Assembly: GCF_042675645.1 (NCBI RefSeq)
Contig: NZ_JBHTJH010000026.1
Coordinates: forward strand, 1 to 9,819
Length of the DNA: 9,819 bases
Direction of reading: 5' to 3'
Source of the DNA: Sungkyunkwania multivorans
GTDB lineage: Bacteria > Bacteroidota > Bacteroidia > Flavobacteriales > Flavobacteriaceae
Shown here: positions 6,702 through 9,819 of the stretch, piece after piece
Position numbering within the stretch: the stretch's first letter is position 1
Layout of the letters: each line of letters opens with the position of its first letter
Position numbers and translations under genes: made by a program
The notes under the pieces: model-generated
Told to the model about the DNA's origin: nothing
Databases searched by the model: none
Seen by the model: only the letters and a program-made list of their open reading frames with translations

Positions 6702-8159
6702 CTAACCATTTTGAATAACCCGAGTCCGTTCACCATCGATGAAATTTGGTTTGTGTGGAGCAATGAGCCCTACAACTTTGTCATCATAATGTGCCGAGAA
6801 ATGAAAATATCTGTTGCGCAACTTTCTAATGATCTCTCGATCGGCAATATTGTCGTATGAGAATTTCGCTCCTCCATAAAATACGTAGTCATCAACTCGG
6901 CTCTTCGCCTGTGTCAATTCATCGCCCTCGATAGAAAATTGGTCTTGTATCAATCCCAAGTCATAAGCCAGCTGCTTCGTGATACTATATTGTACCATGA
7001 TGTGCAACGGAATATGACTGTAGGTATTTCTAATTCCTGTTCGTTTTGCGGTAAGTTCTTTGGATAACCAACCAGCTGTAATCTCATCTTCCAAATACCA
7101 ACCTTCCTCGATCAATCGTTGTCGTTGCCTTCTCAATTCTGGCACACCGAAAATCGTATTGGCATAATTGAGCGTTACTTCTTCATTGGAGTTATCAGTG
7201 TAGCCTCCTCCGATGTCCGAATGCACTCCCGGAAGCTCTTTTTGAACACCCTTACTTCCAGCACTATTAATATTGGTAAGTCTAAAATTAACACGATGTT
7301 CGTCATCGGCAGCGATCTGAAAGGTATGGTTGGCTTTTCGCACCGCGTCTAGATTCAATTCTCTAGTATCGTTATCATGGTTGATCCCTAAGGAAGCTAC
7401 GGTATCGTAAAGGCCCACAAAACGTACTTGAACCATATTTACTTCAATACCATTTTCCTCTAAAAGCTCTCCTAGATAACCATTGGGAACTTGGTGATAT
7501 ATTTTGGTTCTTGCTCGACCTCCTCCCATTTTTTTGAAATCCCCCTTGTTCTTCTTTATCTCGAAGACAAAGTTTCTCGCCGCAGCAGCACCTCGACTAA
7601 AACCATAGGTGTCAATTCGCAAGCAACTGATCTTTTCTACCTGTTTTTGCTTTATCACATCAACTACCTCTTCACAACCTTTTAGGACCTTTGCTCGCAC
7701 TCCGGTTGCTCCTAGACCTTGAGCTGCACCAAGAATTCCAGAATCAGATTCGTGATCTTCAGTTCCAATACCTTCTATATAGATAGGAATTTGATAGTTA
7801 TCATCCTCTATTATTTCTTCATAAGCACGTTGCATTCTTGCCACATTGGAAAAATCGTTGTCATAGCTCCCAGATTTTTGAAAGGTGTACCATGTGTTAT
7901 ACACCTTTGCCTGATCTCTATCATATGGTCGTCCAGCCTGTTTGTTTTCGTATTCTAATCGTGCTTGAGTATTCGCTGCATTGTTAAGTGTCCCATCGAA
8001 GAAGACTCCGACAGTAAAGTACGCGGAGTCATCTGGCACCAGTTCTTGAAAGTCCGCATCGCAGACATGAACTTTCGAGGTGCTGACATCTACTCCGCTA
8101 AGTGCGTTTCTCGTCTCTTGCCCATTGGCTGGTGTTGCTTCTAGTCCTAATTCTGGCAT
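6702..8159 (-). CDS. DUF2235 alpha/beta-hydrolase, Tle1-like T6SS phospholipase effector
   Basis: The 485-residue protein carries the marks of DUF2235, the family that includes the Tle1 antibacterial lipase effectors. These are FFDGTLNN at 53-60, the nucleophile elbow GFSRG with Ser188, YDTVASLG with Asp252, and GVHSDIGGGY with His313 and Asp315. Ser188 with an Asp and a His from the later motifs should form the catalytic triad; I cannot assign the last two with certainty. Characterised Tle1 proteins are phospholipases A that attack the membrane of a rival cell from the periplasm. No signal peptide is present, which fits delivery by T6SS. The length is near that of a single-domain family member, with no large C-terminal addition. 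It lies 15 bases after a DUF2931 lipoprotein gene, its probable immunity partner, and two genes after vgrG. Some DUF2235 proteins are housekeeping hydrolases, but the context argues for an effector. Confidence 0.88.
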   Translation of the reverse strand: MPELGLEATPANGQETRNALSGVDVSTSKVHVCDADFQELVPDDSAYFTVGVFFDGTLNNAANTQARLEYENKQAGRPYDRDQAKVYNTWYTFQKSGSYDNDFSNVARMQRAYEEIIEDDNYQIPIYIEGIGTEDHESDSGILGAAQGLGATGVRAKVLKGCEEVVDVIKQKQVEKISCLRIDTYGFSRGAAAARNFVFEIKKNKGDFKKMGGGRARTKIYHQVPNGYLGELLEENGIEVNMVQVRFVGLYDTVASLGINHDNDTRELNLDAVRKANHTFQIAADDEHRVNFRLTNINSAGSKGVQKELPGVHSDIGGGYTDNSNEEVTLNYANTIFGVPELRRQRQRLIEEGWYLEDEITAGWLSKELTAKRTGIRNTYSHIPLHIMVQYSITKQLAYDLGLIQDQFSIEGDELTQAKSRVDDYVFYGGAKFSYDNIADREIIRKLRNRYFHFSAHYDDKVVGLIAPHKPNFIDGERTRVIQNG

Positions 8160-8174
8160 CTTTGTACTATTCTA

Positions 8175-9227
8175 TTAATCTACCGTTGCATAGACATTAC
8201 TTCTCGCTTTTTGAAGTGATGTTCGGGCATCATCTCCCTGTAAATAGATATTGATGTTGCTGTGATATCTATCTACCTCGATGATAAGTTCTAACATTTT
8301 GGCTTCCTTCGACAATGACCAAAATGCCTTCAATGTTTCTTCTTCATCTAAGTAGATCTTGGCCCCATATTTATTTTTACTGGTATCGTACCAGCTAATT
8401 TTAAGGTATGCAGGTACAAAAAGATCTTCATTAGCTTCAAGTATGCGATTATCGCTGCGAACGAAAAAATGTTCTCCGTTGAGACCTTCTGCCAAAACCG
8501 TGGCAAGTTCTCCTCCAGCGATAGGGCTAAAATTCAATTTCCATGAAAACTGAGCTCTTGCCGCATCCCACTTATCAATATCAACACCCTTTTCTTCCAA
8601 GTCTGTTTGATATTTTTCATCTAAGCTGTTCAATCTGTTTTGAACGTACTCCTCTCTATTCTGCGTTCCCAAAGGATTAAATTCTTCCATGGGGATATCT
8701 GTTACGGCAGCTTTGAAGTTTGCTACTTCGATAGATTTGCTAGGCCCTCTCATCCAAACCGACACCATTCCACCAGGGGCCAATCCAATTACGATACTGT
8801 TATATGCATCTTCTTTGTCTCGTTGATCTATAAAAGTTGTCTCAAAATTTTGAACCATTCTTTCCGCTGGCAACTCAAACGAGCCTGCATAGAATTGGTT
8901 CTCTGAAAGGGAGAGCCATGTGACTTCCAAACGGTTAGGAACCGGCTTGATATCTTCACCAATCACAAAACTTGCACCGGTCTTCCCCCACCCGTTTTTT
9001 ACGATTCGCCCTCTAGGAATTTGAATTGCGTTACCATCTGGCCCATATAAAAATCCCTTATGGATCTGTATTGGGTATATCTTAGGTGCGCTTACGGATG
9101 GTCTCCATTCAAACTTTTTCATTTGCTGATTATTTGCTGTAGGCTTTTGGGCAGTATTACTCTGACAAGAAACCGTAAGTATTCCACTTAAAAAAAGGGT
9201 CCATAGTACGAGGCTTCTTTTCATCAT
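8175..9227 (-). CDS. DUF2931 lipoprotein, candidate immunity to the DUF2235 lipase
   Basis: The 350-residue protein has a lipoprotein signal peptide (SLVLWTLFLSGILTVSC, cysteine at residue 21). It then carries the DUF2931 pattern FEWRPSVSAPKIYPI, HKGFLYGPDGNAIQIPRG and VKNGWGKTG, which I recognise from Bacteroidota lipoproteins near T6SS genes. Residues after the cysteine (QSNTAQKP) lack an acidic surface-export signal, so it is likely periplasmic. Tle1-type lipases are neutralised by periplasmic lipoproteins in characterised systems, and this gene sits directly before the lipase gene, so an immunity role is reasonable though unproven for DUF2931. The gene starts 6 bases after the vgrG stop. 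Two adjacent ATG codons (9227 and 9224) could each be the start. The order immunity-before-effector means the protector would be made first. Confidence 0.83.
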   Translation of the reverse strand: MMKRSLVLWTLFLSGILTVSCQSNTAQKPTANNQQMKKFEWRPSVSAPKIYPIQIHKGFLYGPDGNAIQIPRGRIVKNGWGKTGASFVIGEDIKPVPNRLEVTWLSLSENQFYAGSFELPAERMVQNFETTFIDQRDKEDAYNSIVIGLAPGGMVSVWMRGPSKSIEVANFKAAVTDIPMEEFNPLGTQNREEYVQNRLNSLDEKYQTDLEEKGVDIDKWDAARAQFSWKLNFSPIAGGELATVLAEGLNGEHFFVRSDNRILEANEDLFVPAYLKISWYDTSKNKYGAKIYLDEEETLKAFWSLSKEAKMLELIIEVDRYHSNINIYLQGDDARTSLQKARSNVYATVD

Positions 9228-9233
9228 AATGAA

Positions 9234-9819
9234 TTACTCTCCATATTCAACGGTCTCGGCACTGGCAATGGTGATCTTGCCACCAGCATTCGTCTTTATT
9301 TCACCGCTTGCATCCGTGGAGATCTCTTGCGCCTCCTGTTTATAATTAGAACTGATCACCTTGATATCTTCTCCTACTTGAATGTCTTGATTATTGGCCA
9401 TCACTATATGATCGTCAGTAATACTTTCGGTTTTGTTCTTACCGACTGTTATGTCGAGATTTTCCTCCACGTTGATTTGCATGTTCTTCGCATTGAAGGT
9501 CATGTTCTCTCCAGCCGAGATCATAATATCGTTATTGGCAGTATCGATTCGAATGACGTTTTTGTTGGTATCGGTGATCTCAATGTATTCCGAACCTTTT
9601 GTATCATTTAGCTCTATGGTATGACCACTCCTGGTTCTGATGGCCTTTACATCGTTTTGGTCTGTCTTCCATGGTGAAGGGTTGGCGCCCCCATTATACA
9701 AAGCTCCTAGAATGTAAGGTCGCTCTGCGTTGCCACCCTCGAAGCCCACCAGGACCTCCTCGCCCACCTCGGGGATGAAGTGGAAGCCCTTCTCGCCACC
9801 CGCATGCGGGGTCAGCACC
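9234..9819 (-). CDS. vgrG: VgrG (TssI) spike protein, C-terminal part, cut by window edge
   Basis: These are the last 194 or so codons of a VgrG. The frame is open at the window edge, and the first full codon is an internal GTG, not a start. It begins with the gp5-like OB-fold end of the core (TPHAGGEKGFHFIPEVGEEV, then FEGGNAERPYILGALYNG), a strongly conserved VgrG signature. A needle of short beta-helix repeats follows (SGHTIELNDTKGSEYIEI, NNDIMISAGENMTF, ENLDITVGKNKTESI) and ends in TVEYGE. The tail is where PAAR-like proteins or effectors dock. Composition changes sharply inside the gene: 9721-9819 is about 69% GC and 9601-9720 about 46%. The break falls at the join between the conserved core and the needle. 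This is a different vgrG copy from the one at 1-515 unless the DNA is circular. It heads the cargo operon. Confidence 0.92.
   Translation of the reverse strand, partial: VLTPHAGGEKGFHFIPEVGEEVLVGFEGGNAERPYILGALYNGGANPSPWKTDQNDVKAIRTRSGHTIELNDTKGSEYIEITDTNKNVIRIDTANNDIMISAGENMTFNAKNMQINVEENLDITVGKNKTESITDDHIVMANNQDIQVGEDIKVISSNYKQEAQEISTDASGEIKTNAGGKITIASAETVEYGE

Noticed and set aside
9234..9818. Treating the last segment as a complete small gene starting at 9818
   Set aside because: The codon at 9818 is an internal GTG in the middle of the conserved VgrG core, so the gene continues beyond the window.
1..9819. CRISPR array, tRNA, transposase or integrase genes
   Set aside because: I saw no regularly spaced repeats, cloverleaf-like sequences or recombinase motifs on either strand.

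Overview
The window looks like a type VI secretion (T6SS) cargo island from a Bacteroidota bacterium, probably a marine-type flavobacterium. The support is Bacteroidota-style VgrG sequence, a DUF4280 PAAR-like tip protein, a DUF2931 lipoprotein, weak or absent Shine-Dalgarno sites and a fairly AT-rich background. These point to the subtype iii T6SS of that phylum. Genus cannot be read from the sequence. No structural T6SS gene other than vgrG is in view, and there are no tRNA, rRNA, CRISPR or transposase genes.

Every supported gene lies on the minus strand, so the window reads from right to left. It opens inside the 3' part of one vgrG (9234-9819). A tightly packed series follows: a DUF2931 lipoprotein (8175-9227), a DUF2235/Tle1-like lipase (6702-8159), an unrecognised 296-residue protein (5800-6690), a DUF4280 PAAR-like protein (5136-5810), a 725-residue effector with a C-terminal LAS-type metallopeptidase signature (2951-5128), a small lipoprotein (2236-2970) and an exported SH3-domain protein (720-2153). 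Gaps or overlaps are about 20 bases or less up to the small lipoprotein, which suggests one operon. A roughly 200-base AT-rich intergenic stretch (516-719) separates the series from the 5' part of a second vgrG (1-515).

The inferred logic is that VgrG and the PAAR-like protein form a needle tip carrying two toxic cargos. One is a predicted phospholipase attacking membranes and the other a predicted peptidoglycan peptidase. The two lipoproteins, and perhaps the SH3 protein, would protect the producer in the periplasm. The 296-residue protein is a candidate loading or adaptor factor.

The most striking structural signal is base composition. Both vgrG pieces are very GC-rich in their conserved core (hand counts 63-69%) and drop to 30-48% at the gene start and at the needle tail. 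The cargo genes are also AT-rich, and the effector itself falls from about 44% to 35% GC between its N-terminal and toxin parts. This resembles the core-and-tip architecture of Rhs elements and suggests cassette exchange between conserved vgrG cores.
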